Shown in pieces: positions 35,101-44,487 of a stretch of 64,000 nucleotides of DNA (within the stretch, counting starts at the first letter, position 1; the number at the start of each line of letters is the position of its first letter). Source of the stretch: an uncultured Flavobacteriaceae bacterium (lineage in GTDB: Bacteria; Bacteroidota; Bacteroidia; Flavobacteriales; Flavobacteriaceae); the NCBI GenBank assembly GCA_943842625.1, contig CALTCK010000013.1:1-64000 (forward strand), given 5' to 3'. The position numbers and the translations under genes were made by a program. The notes below the pieces were generated by a model. It was not told where the DNA came from. It saw only the letters and a program-made list of their open reading frames with translations, and ran no database searches.

Positions 35101-37041
35101 TTCCGTATCATTAACCGTTACATCAAAACTACAAGTTGTTGAGTTTCCAGCAGCATCAGTTACAACAAATGTATTAGTTGTTACTCCTACTGGGAATGCA
35201 CTTCCACTTGGAAGTCCAGCCGTTTGAGTAGTAGTAGCTCCTGTACAATTATCTGTTCCAACCGGTGTAGTATAAGTAACTACAGCTGAACAATCTCCTG
35301 TGTCATTACTTGTCGTAATAGCTGCAGGACATGTTATTGCTGGATTTTCCGTATCGTTCACCGTTACATCAAAACTACAAGTTGTTGAGTTTCCAGCAGC
35401 ATCAGTTACTTCAAACGTGTTGGTCGTTGTTCCCACTGGGAATGTACTTCCACTTGGCAGTCCAGCCGTTTGAGTAACAGTTAAGCTACTAGAACTTGAA
35501 CTGTGATTAAAAGCAAAGTTGAGTAATGCTTCATTATAGCCAGAACCTGGAGTATTCCAAGGCCATGAATTTCCGGTGCTATTAGCACTAGAAACTAACG
35601 CTATTTCTCCAGAACCAACAGTTCTAATTGTCCATCCACTACCAGAACCACCATTACTTGCAACAGCAATAGTTCCTGTTTGGAGGCCAGTCAATCCATC
35701 ATGATCTCCAGGAGAGCTCAAAATAAACCCTTCAATATTTGTTACACCTGTGGTTAAAGAATTAGCTCCAACAAGTGTCTCTGTACCAGAAGAACCACCA
35801 TCGATAGAACCTGTCCCCCCAAGAAATGCTATTAAATTATTATCCGTTGGACTTGCTATAACATCATAACCGGTCACAAATACGGTTCCACCTGCATCTA
35901 CATAAGGAGTAAGTACATTGAAAGTTGGCTGATTGTGGTTACCACCAAAGCCATTAGATCCTGAGGCATGCCAGAATATAGAACTATAGATATCAAGACC
36001 TCCTGCTTGAAGCACAGTATTGTTACCACTTGTATAATCAGCCCAAACTTCAGTTACATTATATCCGGCAGCAGTTAATGCAGCAGGTATTTCAGATGCT
36101 GTACCGTTGTTTAAACCATCAGATACAAATAATATATCGCCAGTTCCATTTCCTCCACTATCACAATTATCAGAAGCAACTGGATCTGCGTAGGTTACTA
36201 CAGCTGAACAATCTCCTGTGTCATTACTTGTCGTAATATCTGCAGGACATGTTATTGCTGGATCTTCAGTATCATTCACCGTTACATCAAAACTACAGGT
36301 GGCTGTGTTTCCAGCAGCATCAGTTACAACAAATGTATTGGTCGTTGTTCCCACTGGGAATGCACTTCCACTTGGAAGTCCAGCCGTTTGAGTGGTAGTA
36401 GCTCCTGTACAATTATCTGTTCCAACCGGTGTAGTATAAGTAACTACAGCTGAACAATCTCCTGTGTCATTACTTGTCGTAATAGCTGCAGGACATGTTA
36501 TTGCTGGAGCTTCAGTATCGTTCACCGTAATGGTAAAAGTACATTGATCTGTCCCAACAGCATTTGTTGCCGTTGCAGTTACCGTTGTAACTCCAACTGG
36601 GAATGCTGTTCCTGGATCTTGAGAATACGTTATAACAGAAGCAGGTACTCCGGTAGTTTCTGTAGCAGCAAATGTAACAATTGCATCACAGTTACCAGAA
36701 TCATTATCAACAACTATGTCTGCAGGACAAACTATAGACGGTGGTACTCCTGTAACTTCAACAGTGAATGAACAAGAGGTTGTATTCCCTGAGGCATCTT
36801 CTACTTCAAATGTGTTGGTGGTTGTTCCTAGTGGGAAAGTTGAACCACTTGGCAGTCCAGCTATTTGAGTGGTGGTAGCTCCTGTACAATTATCTGTTCC
36901 AACTGGTGTAGTATAAGTAACAACAGCTCCTGCACCACTTGTTCCTGTGACTGAAATATCTGCTGGACAAGTAATCTGAGGATTTTCGTCATCCGTTACC
37001 GTAATATCCACTGAACAAGTAGCTGTGTTTCCAGCTGTCAT
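32125..37041 (-). CDS. HYR protein, largest intact piece with two copies of an inserted alpha/beta module
   Basis: 1,638 residues in frame. It consists of HYR units with a strict Cys pattern (ITCPADITTSNDTGDCSAVVTY...DNC...CSFDVTVND). Twice, a HYR unit is interrupted after SDNCDSGGNG by a roughly 225-residue non-HYR module. That module begins GDILFVSDGLNNGTASEIPAAL and contains AAGYNVTEVWADY, YSSIFWHASGSNGFGG, GGTVFVTGYDVIASP and EALLNFAFNHSSSSSSL, after which the HYR unit resumes at QTAGLPSG. The module looks like an alpha/beta (Rossmann-like, perhaps amidotransferase-like) fold inside a sandwich loop. The C-terminal third has VCQDLTVILDDTGNANI-type units. Confidence 0.85.
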   Translation of the reverse strand: MTAGNTATCSVDITVTDDENPQITCPADISVTGTSGAGAVVTYTTPVGTDNCTGATTTQIAGLPSGSTFPLGTTTNTFEVEDASGNTTSCSFTVEVTGVPPSIVCPADIVVDNDSGNCDAIVTFAATETTGVPASVITYSQDPGTAFPVGVTTVTATATNAVGTDQCTFTITVNDTEAPAITCPAAITTSNDTGDCSAVVTYTTPVGTDNCTGATTTQTAGLPSGSAFPVGTTTNTFVVTDAAGNTATCSFDVTVNDTEDPAITCPADITTSNDTGDCSAVVTYADPVASDNCDSGGNGTGDILFVSDGLNNGTASEIPAALTAAGYNVTEVWADYTSGNNTVLQAGGLDIYSSIFWHASGSNGFGGNHNQPTFNVLTPYVDAGGTVFVTGYDVIASPTDNNLIAFLGGTGSIDGGSSGTETLVGANSLTTGVTNIEGFILSSPGDHDGLTGLQTGTIAVASNGGSGSGWTIRTVGSGEIALVSSANSTGNSWPWNTPGSGYNEALLNFAFNHSSSSSSLTVTQTAGLPSGSTFPVGTTTNTFEVTDAAGNSTTCSFDVTVNDTENPAITCPAAITTSNDTGDCSAVVTYTTPVGTDNCTGATTTQTAGLPSGSAFPVGVTTNTFVVTDAAGNSTTCSFDVTVNDTENPAITCPADITTSNDSGDCSAVVTYTTPVGTDNCTGATTTQTAGLPSGSAFPVGVTTNTFVVTDAAGNTATCSFDVTVNDTEDPAITCPADITTSNDTGICGAVVTFAEPVASDNCDSGGNGTGDILFVSDGLNNGTASEIPAALTAAGYNVTEVWADYTSGNNTVLQAGGLDIYSSIFWHASGSNGFGGNHNQPTFNVLTPYVDAGGTVFVTGYDVIASPTDINLIAFLGGTGSIDGGSSGTETLVGANSLTTGVTNIEGFILSSPGDHDGLTGLQTGTIAVASNGGSGSGWTIRTVGSGEIALVSSANSTGNSWPWNTPGSGYNEALLNFAFNHSSSSSSLTVTQTAGLPSGSTFPVGTTTNTFEVTDAAGNSTTCSFDVTVNDTENPAITCPADITTSNDSGDCSAVVTYTTPVGTDNCTGATTTQTAGLPSGSTFPVGTTTNTFEVTDAAGNTATCSFDVTVNDTEDPTWVIPPSDLTVECDGNGNVSEFDNWLNITFTGTDNCTGVTVTNDSSGLSDDCGATGTETVTFTLTDSNGNSITLDATFTIVDTINPIMDVAASDLIIQCDDDNSAEIDAWLATNGGASASDACSGITWTNDFTTVNEDVCGAITTVTFTATDECGNVTTTEANINTEDTIPPVIGCPGDVTAVTEDGDCGAIVVFQPAVAIDNCGTAFVYQTGGLGSGSVFPVGDTLIEYTAQDECGNLATCTFTVTVIDDDAPVAICQDLTVILDDTGNANITANQLNFGSNDNCGIGNLDIDIDTFDCSNVGANQVTLTVTDIHGNTATCVSTVTVLDLTDPIAVCQDITLELGDDGTVTIDPLAVDGGSSDACGIASYELNIDTLDCSNLGNTTVILTVTDVNGNESSCSAIVTLEDNTPLELVCNDVTVELNQDGVAFITPSLVADVIDGCGTSTVTVDVEEVSCADIGTPVTVNVFANDGNGNSAVCSAVVTVVDLLGPQIVCPDDEVVNLDADGTYTLGNYIG
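33912..34773 (+). repeat. 862-bp direct repeat, copy A (HYR part plus inserted module)
   Basis: Matches 35322-36183 with an offset of exactly 1410 bases (470 codons). I count only two differences, at 34048 and 34430. It covers one HYR segment and the whole inserted alpha/beta module. Confidence 0.93.
35322..36183 (+). repeat. 862-bp direct repeat, copy B
   Basis: Second copy of 33912-34773. Similarity continues to the left, at lower identity, into the neighbouring HYR units, and ends abruptly to the right at 36184. The offset is a multiple of three, so the duplication keeps frame. Confidence 0.93.
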
Positions 37042-37203
37042 CTGTTACTGTCCAAACTACCGTCGTTAGTTCCCACTGGAATACGTTCCAGAAGCATCAG
37101 AAGTTCCGTTAAAGTCGTTTGTTAGCACTTGCTACTCCCACAGATAATCAGAGCGTACTAGGTGCTAGTTACAGTTACTAATGCATCACAAGAACCTGTA
37201 TCG

Positions 37204-38287
37204 TTAGATTGTGTACTGATCAGCTGCACAAGATATTGTTGGATCTGTTGTATCAACAGTAGTTACATCAAAAGTACAAGTATTTTGATTTCCATTGCTA
37301 TCTGTAACAGTAAGCGTTACCGTAGTTGTAGTTTCACCTAAAATAGAGGTTCCTGCAGGTGGTGATTGAGTTACACTAGCTATAGAACCGCAATTATCAC
37401 TTGTAGTTGCAAGACTTGTATAATTTGCTAGCGCTACCACACAACCAGCTCCTAATGACTGAGTTTGAGTTGCTGGACAGGTAATCGCATGGAGCAACAG
37501 TATCAACTACATTAACAGTTGTAGTACAGGTAGCACTATTACTACTCTTCATCGGTAACGGTAAGTGTTACAGTAGTACTTCCAATATCATCACAATCAA
37601 AACTGCTAATATCTATAGCTAAAGTTAAAGCATTGGCTGCTGTACAATTATCTGAAGAACCATCATTTATATCATCAGCAGTAATGGTTGCAACACCACT
37701 AGCGTCTAACTGAACCGTTAGCGGACTTGCTACACAACTCGCTGTTGGAGCTTCATTATCCGTTACCGTTACAGTAAAGGTATCTTGTGTTGTATTACCA
37801 GCAGTATCAGTAGCAACATAAGTTACTATTGTAGTCCTACTGGGAATTCTAAACCATTTGCTACACCTGTTGTTTGAGAAATAGTGGAAGAACAATTGTC
37901 AGTAGTGGTTGGTTCGGTCCAACTTACCACTGCTCCACAAGCTCCAGCATCATTATTTACTGCTATATCTCCTGGTATTGAAACGATGGTTGGATCTATA
38001 CTATCTTCTACAGTAACCACTGCAGAACAAAAACCAATAAGACCATTTGCATCAGTTACAAATAGAGTTACAGTGTTCGGTCCTATGTCATCACAATCAA
38101 AAGTACTTGATGGAGTAACTTGAAAGGTCATCGAACTACAATCAGTTGATCCGCCATCTATATCGCTTGCATTTATCGTAACAGTACCTGTAGCATCTAA
38201 TTGAACTGTGATATCTTGACACACTGCTACTGGAGCCTCATCATCTGTCACTACAATATCTTGAGTACAAGTAGCAGGTATTTCCAC
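37204..38287 (-). CDS. HYR protein, pieces 37204-37506, 37542-37895 and 37826-38287
   Basis: Three overlapping or adjoining in-frame pieces of 100, 117 and 153 residues. They include HYR units (ITCPATQTQSLGAG, SIPGDIAVNNDAGACGAVVSW) and AVCQDITVQLDATGTVTI units. Each is separated from the next by one-base shifts such as TAGTCCTACTG near 37833-37843 for the usual TAGTTCCTACTG. Confidence 0.65.
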
Positions 38288-38506
38288 TTCCGTCCGTTAA
38301 AGTCCAGGTTACCGTAGTAGTACCTACCGGATAGTCATCTGAGGCATCTGCGGTACTATTAAAATCGTTGGTAATACTAGCTATAGAACAGTTGTCGGAT
38401 ATCGTTGGTCCAACAACAGTTACCGCTGCAGTACATAATCCTGAATCAGCACTTTGTGTTTGATCTGCTGCACAGGTTATGGTTGGTGCAACACTATCTT
38501 CTACCG

Positions 38507-39106
38507 TTACAGTAGCAGTACAAAAAGAGAATTACCACTAGCATCTGTTACAAATAAAGTTACTGTGTTTGCTCCCAAATCATCACAATCAAAAGAACTT
38601 GACGGGGTAAGAGCTAAGGTAACAGCTCCACCACAAGCATCTGAAGAACCATTATCTACATCGGCAGCAGTAATGGTAACATTACCTGTAGCATCTAATT
38701 GAACCGTAATATCTTGACATACTGCAGTTGGAGCTACTTGATCTATAATGGTAACATTTGCGGTACAAGTATCGGTAAGTCCTGCTGCATCTGTAGCAGT
38801 AAGGGTTACTGTCACTGTAGTTCCTGTATCAGTACAATCAAAAGTATTAGGCGACACACTTAGCGTCATTCCGGTACAATTATCAGTAGAACCTCCATCA
38901 ACATCGTCTCCTGTAATGGTTAAATTTCCACTAGCATCTACCGAAGCAGTAATGTCTTGACAAACAGCATTTGGAGCCTCATTGTCAGTTACCGTAATGG
39001 TAAAGCTCGAACACGTTGTAATTCCACTAGCATCAGTAGCTGTGTAAGTAATTGTTGTGCTCCTATGGGAATGTGCTTCCTGAAACATCTCCAGCTGTTT
39101 GTGCAT
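38507..39106 (-). CDS. HYR protein, piece with AVCQDIT units
   Basis: 199 residues. Two AVCQDIT(A/V) units with the IT(G/A)DDVDGGSTDNC and ITAADVDNGSSDAC motifs. The C-terminal end (NSLFVLLL) is out of frame after a shift near 38526. Confidence 0.65.
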   Translation of the reverse strand: MHKQLEMFQEAHSHRSTTITYTATDASGITTCSSFTITVTDNEAPNAVCQDITASVDASGNLTITGDDVDGGSTDNCTGMTLSVSPNTFDCTDTGTTVTVTLTATDAAGLTDTCTANVTIIDQVAPTAVCQDITVQLDATGNVTITAADVDNGSSDACGGAVTLALTPSSSFDCDDLGANTVTLFVTDASGNSLFVLLL

Positions 39107-41699
39107 CTTGATCCTGCACAGTTATCAGCAGAAGTAGGTGCTACCCATGTTACATCAGCTCCACAAACTCCAGCGTCATTATTTACTGCTATGTCTGCAG
39201 GTAAATATCAATCGTTGGATCTTCATTGTCCGTTACAGTAATGGTAAAGCTTCCATTGAACAGGTAGCAGTTCCACTAGCATCAGTAGCTGTGTAAGTAA
39301 TTGTTGTGCTCCTACAGGGAAGGTAGCGCCATCGGCATATATCCAGCAGTCTTGTGCATCTTGATCCAGCACAGTTATCAGCAGAAGTAGGTGCTACCCA
39401 TGTCACATCAGCTCCACAAACTCCAGCGATCATTAGTTTACTGCTATGTTTGCAGGTAAATGATCAATCGTTGGATCTTCATTATCCGTTACGGTAATAG
39501 TAAAGCTTCCATCTGTTGTAAGTCCAGCAGCATCAGTAGCTGTGTACGTAATTGTTGTGACTCCTACTGGGAATGTAGCACCATTGGCTAATCCAGCTGT
39601 TTGTGTAATCGTTGATCCAGCACAGTTATCAGCAGAGGTAGGTGCTACCCATGTCACATCAGCTCCACAAACTCCAGCGTCATTAGTTTACTGCTATGTT
39701 TGCAGGTAAATCAACGATGGTTGGATCTTCATTGTCCGTTACGGTAATAGTCATTGAACAAGTAGCAGTATTTCCACTATTATCAGTAACTGTCCAAACT
39801 ACCGTTGTTAGTTCCAATTGGATAGGTTCCGGAAGCATCAGCCGTTCCATTAAAGCTATTTGTTACACTTGCTACTCCACAGTTATCGGCAGTAGTAGGC
39901 GCTACTACAGTTACTGCAGCAGTGCAATTTCCTGCATCTGTAGTTTGCTGTCTGATCGGCAGCACAAGTAATCGTTGGGTCTTCATCGTCCGTTACAGTA
40001 ATGGTAAACTTGCACTGGTACAGTATTTCCAGCTAGCATCAGTAGCTGTGTAAGTAATTGTTGTAGTTCCTACTGGGAATGTGCTTCCTGAAGCATCTCC
40101 AGCTGTTTGTGCATTCGTTGATCCAGCACAGTTATCAGCAGTAGTAGGTGCTACCCATGTTACATGCTGCTCCACAAACTCCAGCGTCATTATTTACTGC
40201 TATGTCTGCAGGTAACATATCAATCGTTGGAGCTTCATTATCCGTTACGGTAATGGTAAAGCTTCCAGCTGTTGTATGTCCAGCAGCATCAGTAGCTGTG
40301 TAAGTAATTGTTGTCGCTCCTACTGGGAACGTAGCACCATTGAGCTATATCCAGCTGTTTGTGCAATCGTTGACCAGTCACAGTTATCAGCAGAAGTTGG
40401 TTCTACCCATGTCACATCTGCTCCACAAACTCCAGCGTCAGTTGTTTACTGCTATGTTATGCAGGTAAATCAACGATGGTTGGAGCTTCGTTATCTGTTA
40501 CGGTAACTGTAAAACTAGCAGAAAAAGCTATTATTGAGCTAGCATCAGGTTAGCTGTGTAACGTAATCTGTTGTACTCCTATCATGGGAATCGTAGCTTA
40601 CCATTGGCTACACTCCAGCTAGTTTGTGCTAATCCGTTGATCCTGCACAGTTATCAGCAGGAGTTGGTGCTACCCATGTTACATCTGCTCCACAAACTCC
40701 AGCATCAGTATTTACTGCTATGTTTGCAGGTAAATTATCAATCGTTGGAGCTTCGTTATCTGTTACAGTAACTAGTAAAACTAGCAGAAAAAGTATTAGA
40801 GCTAGCATCGGTAGCTGTGTAAGTAACTGTTGTTACTCCTACAGGGAATGTAGCACCATTAGCTGTTCCAGCTGTTTGTGCATCTTGATCCTGCACAGTT
40901 ATCAGCAGAAGTAGGTTCTACCCATGTCACATGCTGCTCCACAAACTCCTGCGTCATTATTTACTGATATGTCTGCAGGTACAATCAATCGTTGGAGCTT
41001 CATTATCCGTTACGGTAATGGTAAAGCTTCCATCTGTTGTAAGTCCAGCAGCATCAGTAGCTGTGTAACGTAATTGTTGTGCTCCTACTGGGAATGTAGC
41101 ACCATTGGCTAATCCAGCAGTCTTGTACAATCGTTGATCCAGCACAGTTATCAGCAGGAGTAGGTTCTACCCATGTTACATCTGCTTCACAAACTCCATT
41201 ACCATTGTTTACTATTATGTCTGCAGGTAAACCAACGATGGTGGGAGCTTCATTATCCGTTACGGTAATGGTAAAGCTTCCATCTGTTGTAAGTCCAGCA
41301 GCATCAGTAGCTGTGTACGTAATTGTTGTAGCTCCTACTGGGAATGTAGCACCATTGGCTAATCCAGCTGTTTGTGCAATCGTTGATCCTGTACAGTTAT
41401 CAGCAGAAGTTGGTTCTACCCATGTTACATCTGCTCCACAAACTCCAGCATCAGTATTTACTGCTATGTTTGCAGGTAAATTACATCGTTGGAGCTTCGT
41501 TATCTGTTACAGTAACTGTAAAACTAGCAGAAAAAGTATTAGAGCTAGCATCGGTAGCTGTGTAAGTAATTGTTGTGCTCCTACTAGGGAATGTAGCGCC
41601 ATTGGCTAATCCAGCTAGTTTGTGCTAACTTGACCCGTACAGTTATCAGCAGAAGTTGGTTCTACCCATGTTACATCTGCTCCACAAACTCCAGCGTCA
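39107..41699 (-). repeat. HYR repeat zone with the densest frame breaks
   Basis: About ten copies of the 249-base HYR unit, each readable over 60-80 residues before an insertion or deletion. Odd variants not seen in clean units include TGTGTAACGTAATTG for TGTGTAAGTAATTG, GTGCATCTTGATCC for GTGCAATCGTTGATCC, and ATGTTATGCAGG for ATGTCTGCAGG. Pieces 39233-39433, 39433-39657, 39783-39986, 39993-40190 and 40957-41145 are open on the minus strand. Nothing other than HYR sequence is seen here. Confidence 0.8.
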
Positions 41700-42671
41700 T
41701 TATTTACTGATATGATCTGCAGGTAAATTATCAATCGTTGGATCTTCATTATCTGTTACAGTAACTGTAAAACTAGCAGAAAAAGTATTAGAGCTAGCAT
41801 CGGTAGCTGTGTACGTAATTGTTGTTACTCCTGCAGGGAATGTAGCACCATTGGCTAATCCAGCAGTCTGTGCTATACTTGAACCAGCACAGTTATCAGC
41901 AGAAGTAGGTTCTACCCATGTCACAGCTGCTTCACAAACTCCATTACCATTGTTTACTATTATGTCTGCAGGTAAACCAACGATGGTGGGAGCTTCATTA
42001 TCTGTTACGGTAATGGTAAAGCTTCCATCTGTTGTAAGTCCAGCAGCATCAGTAGCTGTGTAAGTAATTGTTGTAGCTCCTACTGGGAATGTAGCACCAT
42101 TGGCTAATCCAGCTGTTTGTGCAATCGTTGATCCAGTACAGTTATCAGCAGAAGTTGGTTCTACCCATGTTACATCTGCTCCACAAACTCCAGCATCAGT
42201 ATTTACTGATATGTTTGCAGGTAAATCAACGATGGTTGGAGCTTCGTTATCTGTTACAGTAACTGTAAAACTAGCAGAAAAAGTATTAGAGCTAGCATCG
42301 GTAGCTGTGTAAGTAATTGTTGTAGCTCCTACTGGGAATGTAGCACCATTGGCTAATCCAGCTGTTTGTGCTATACTTGATCCAGTACAGTTATCAGCAG
42401 AAGTTGGTTCTACCCATGTTACATCTGCTCCACAAACTCCAGCATCAGTATTTACTGATATGTTTGCAGGTAAATTATCAATCGTTGGAGCTTCGTTATC
42501 TGTTACAGTAACTGTAAAACTAGCAGAAAAAGTATTAGAGCTAGCATCGGTAGCTGTGTACGTAATTGTTGTTACTCCTGCAGGGAATGTAGCACCATTG
42601 GCTAATCCAGCAGTCTGTGCTATACTTGAACCAGCACAGTTATCAGCAGAAGTAGGTTCTACCCATGTCAC
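41700..42671 (-). CDS. HYR protein, clean piece of near-identical 83-residue units
   Basis: 323 residues with four HYR units. Each has TWVEPTSADNCxGSxIAQTAGLANGATFPxGxTTITYTATDA then SFTxTVTDNEAPTI. Two unit types alternate: DASSNTFSASF and DAAGLTTDGSF. Confidence 0.8.
   Translation of the reverse strand: MTWVEPTSADNCAGSSIAQTAGLANGATFPAGVTTITYTATDASSNTFSASFTVTVTDNEAPTIDNLPANISVNTDAGVCGADVTWVEPTSADNCTGSSIAQTAGLANGATFPVGATTITYTATDASSNTFSASFTVTVTDNEAPTIVDLPANISVNTDAGVCGADVTWVEPTSADNCTGSTIAQTAGLANGATFPVGATTITYTATDAAGLTTDGSFTITVTDNEAPTIVGLPADIIVNNGNGVCEAAVTWVEPTSADNCAGSSIAQTAGLANGATFPAGVTTITYTATDASSNTFSASFTVTVTDNEDPTIDNLPADHISK
41749..42180 (+). repeat. 432-bp identical repeat, copy A (747-bp higher-order period)
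   Basis: Identical by eye to 42496-42927. The offset of 747 bases is three 249-base HYR units, so the array has a higher-order structure of three-unit blocks. Confidence 0.9.
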
Positions 42672-42927
42672 AGCTGCTTCACAAACTCCATTACCATTGT
42701 TTACTATTATGTCTGCAGGTAAACCAACGATGGTGGGAGCTTCATTATCTGTTACGGTAATGGTAAAGCTTCCATCTGTTGTAAGTCCAGCAGCATCAGT
42801 AGCTGTGTAAGTAATTGTTGTAGCTCCTACTGGGAATGTAGCACCATTGGCTAATCCAGCTGTTTGTGCAATCGTTGATCCAGTACAGTTATCAGCAGAA
42901 GTTGGTTCTACCCATGTTACATCTGCT
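42496..42927 (+). repeat. 432-bp identical repeat, copy B
   Basis: Second copy of 41749-42180. The following bases switch to a different unit type, showing where recombination between units may have occurred. Confidence 0.9.
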
Positions 42928-43249
42928 TCACAAACTCCATTACCATTGTTTACTATTATGTCTGCAGGTAAACCAACGATGGTGGGAGCTTCATTATCCG
43001 TTACGGTAATGGTAAAGCTTCCATCTGTTGTAAGTCCAGCAGCATCAGTAGCTGTGTAAGTAATTGTTGTAGCTCCTACTGGGAATGTAGCACCATTGGC
43101 TAATCCAGCTGTTTGTGCAATCGTTGATCCAGTACAGTTATCAGCAGAAGTTGGTTCTACCCATGTTACATCTGCTCCACAAACTCCAGCATCAGTATTT
43201 ACTGATATGTTTGCAGGTAAATTATCAATCGTTGGAGCTTCGTTATCTG

Positions 43250-44317
43250 TTACAGTAACTGTAAAACTAGCAGAAAAAGTATTAGAGCTAGCATCGGTAG
43301 CTGTGTAAGTAATTGTTGTACTCCTACAGGGAATGTAGCACCATTGGCTAATCCAGCAGTCTGTGCTATACTTGAACCAGTACAGTTATCAGCAGAAGTA
43401 GGTTCTACCCATGTTACATCTGCACCACAAACTCCAGCGTCATTATTTACTGATATATCTGCAGGTATATTATCAATTGTTGGATTTTCGTCATCCGTTA
43501 CGGTAATGTTCATTGAACAGGTAGCTGTATTATTTGAGGCATCGGTAACTGTCCAAGTCACTACCGTCGTTCCAACTGGATAAGTTCCAGAAGCATCAGC
43601 AGTTCCATTAAAGTCATTGGTTACTGTGACAGCACAGTTATCGTCAGTAGTAGGGGCTACTACAGTTACTGCAGCATCACAAGATCCGTTAGTAGCACTT
43701 GCTGTCTGATCAGCTGCACAAGTGATCGTTGGATCTGTATTATCCGTTACCGTAACCGAAAAGCTTTCAACAGTAGTATTGTTACTAGAATCTGTAGCTG
43801 TATAAGTTACTATTGTGGTTCCTACAGGGAATTCAGCTCCATTAGCCAATCCTGCAGTTTGTGCTATACTTGATCCAGAACAATTATCATCAGAAGTTGG
43901 CTCGGTCCAAGTTGCAACCGCACCACAAGCTCCACTATCATTATTCAATAATATAGTAGACGGAAGAGAGACTATACTAGGATCTATAACATCAACTACT
44001 GTAACTGTTGCTGTACAACCTGCCGCATTTCCATTGGTGTCAATTACAAAAAGAGAGACGGTATTAGCGCCAAGATCTCCACAGTCAAAACTAGATATTG
44101 TAGCATTTAAAGAAGCGATTCCACAGTTATCCGTAGAACCTCCATCAATATCAGCAGCAGTAATTGAAACTGTCCCATTGGCGTCTAATTGTACTGTTAT
44201 ATCTTGACAAACTGCCGTTGGAGGAGTTGAGTCATTGCTAGGATCAGGACATTGTGCGAATAGAGTAGAAGATGTAATAAAAATTATTAGTAGTGATAGT
44301 AGTTTTTTTAAGTACAT
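43250..44317 (-). CDS. HYR protein, N-terminal piece with signal peptide
   Basis: About 355 residues from ATG 44317, chosen over an in-frame ATG at 44362 because the signal peptide starts here and because the -7 element (44343-44350) lies between the two. It has signal peptide, AVCQDITVQLDANGTVSI unit and three HYR units with Cys pairs. Frame is lost near 43318-43322, where TTGTACTCCTACAGG replaces TTGTAGCTCCTAC or TTGTTACTCCTAC. Confidence 0.8.
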   Translation of the reverse strand: MYLKKLLSLLIIFITSSTLFAQCPDPSNDSTPPTAVCQDITVQLDANGTVSITAADIDGGSTDNCGIASLNATISSFDCGDLGANTVSLFVIDTNGNAAGCTATVTVVDVIDPSIVSLPSTILLNNDSGACGAVATWTEPTSDDNCSGSSIAQTAGLANGAEFPVGTTIVTYTATDSSNNTTVESFSVTVTDNTDPTITCAADQTASATNGSCDAAVTVVAPTTDDNCAVTVTNDFNGTADASGTYPVGTTVVTWTVTDASNNTATCSMNITVTDDENPTIDNIPADISVNNDAGVCGADVTWVEPTSADNCTGSSIAQTAGLANGATFPVGVQQLLTQLPMLALILFLLVLQLL

Positions 44318-44342
44318 AGCGGTATTTATTAAATTTTTTTTG

Positions 44343-44350
44343 CAAATATA
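44343..44350 (-). promoter_or_regulatory. -7 promoter element (TATATTTG) of the HYR gene
   Basis: The complement reads TATATTTG, an exact TAnnTTTG match, 25 bases before ATG 44317. It shows the HYR gene has its own promoter although it follows the paa-bkd operon on the same strand. I see no hairpin terminator between them. Confidence 0.5.
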
Positions 44351-44487
44351 AAGATATAACATTTATAAATTATATTAATAATATTTTATTAACATTAAAA
44401 TAGATACAAAAATATGAATTTTTTAATTATTTACTGATACATAATTGATACATCATTAAAATTTAACATATGTGAAAAAATGGTTAG

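Larger units (their letters stand above)
31683..44317 (-). pseudogene. Giant T9SS-exported HYR-repeat surface protein, frame broken at many points
   Basis: One open architecture of about 4,200 residues. It starts at ATG 44317 with a signal peptide (MYLKKLLSLLIIFI...LFAQ), runs through a long series of HYR (hyalin repeat) beta-sandwich units and ends in a T9SS type A sorting domain. Units have the pattern DNCxGxxxxQTAGLxxGxxFPVGxTTxTYxATDAxGN...CSFxVTVTDNExPTI. Many are copies with a 249-base (83-residue) period. Other units of the type AVCQDITVQLDATGTVTI occur near the N-terminus and the C-terminus. Such proteins are adhesins or surface filaments. The frame breaks at a dozen or more points, nearly all between 36.9 and 43.4 kb, so this sequence as written cannot encode the full protein. 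Consensus error in repeats is the likelier reason. Named pieces are listed separately. Confidence 0.85.

Noticed and set aside
41700-43310. Regularly spaced direct repeats that could suggest a CRISPR array or satellite
   Set aside because: Period 249 bases, whole unit conserved, open on the minus strand as HYR domains. There are no short repeats with unique spacers and no cas genes.
33052-43583. Many plus-strand open frames of 60-150 residues opposite the HYR gene, some repeated almost exactly
   Set aside because: They are the antisense of the HYR repeats; Val/Ser-rich translations and 249-base repetition come from the coding strand.
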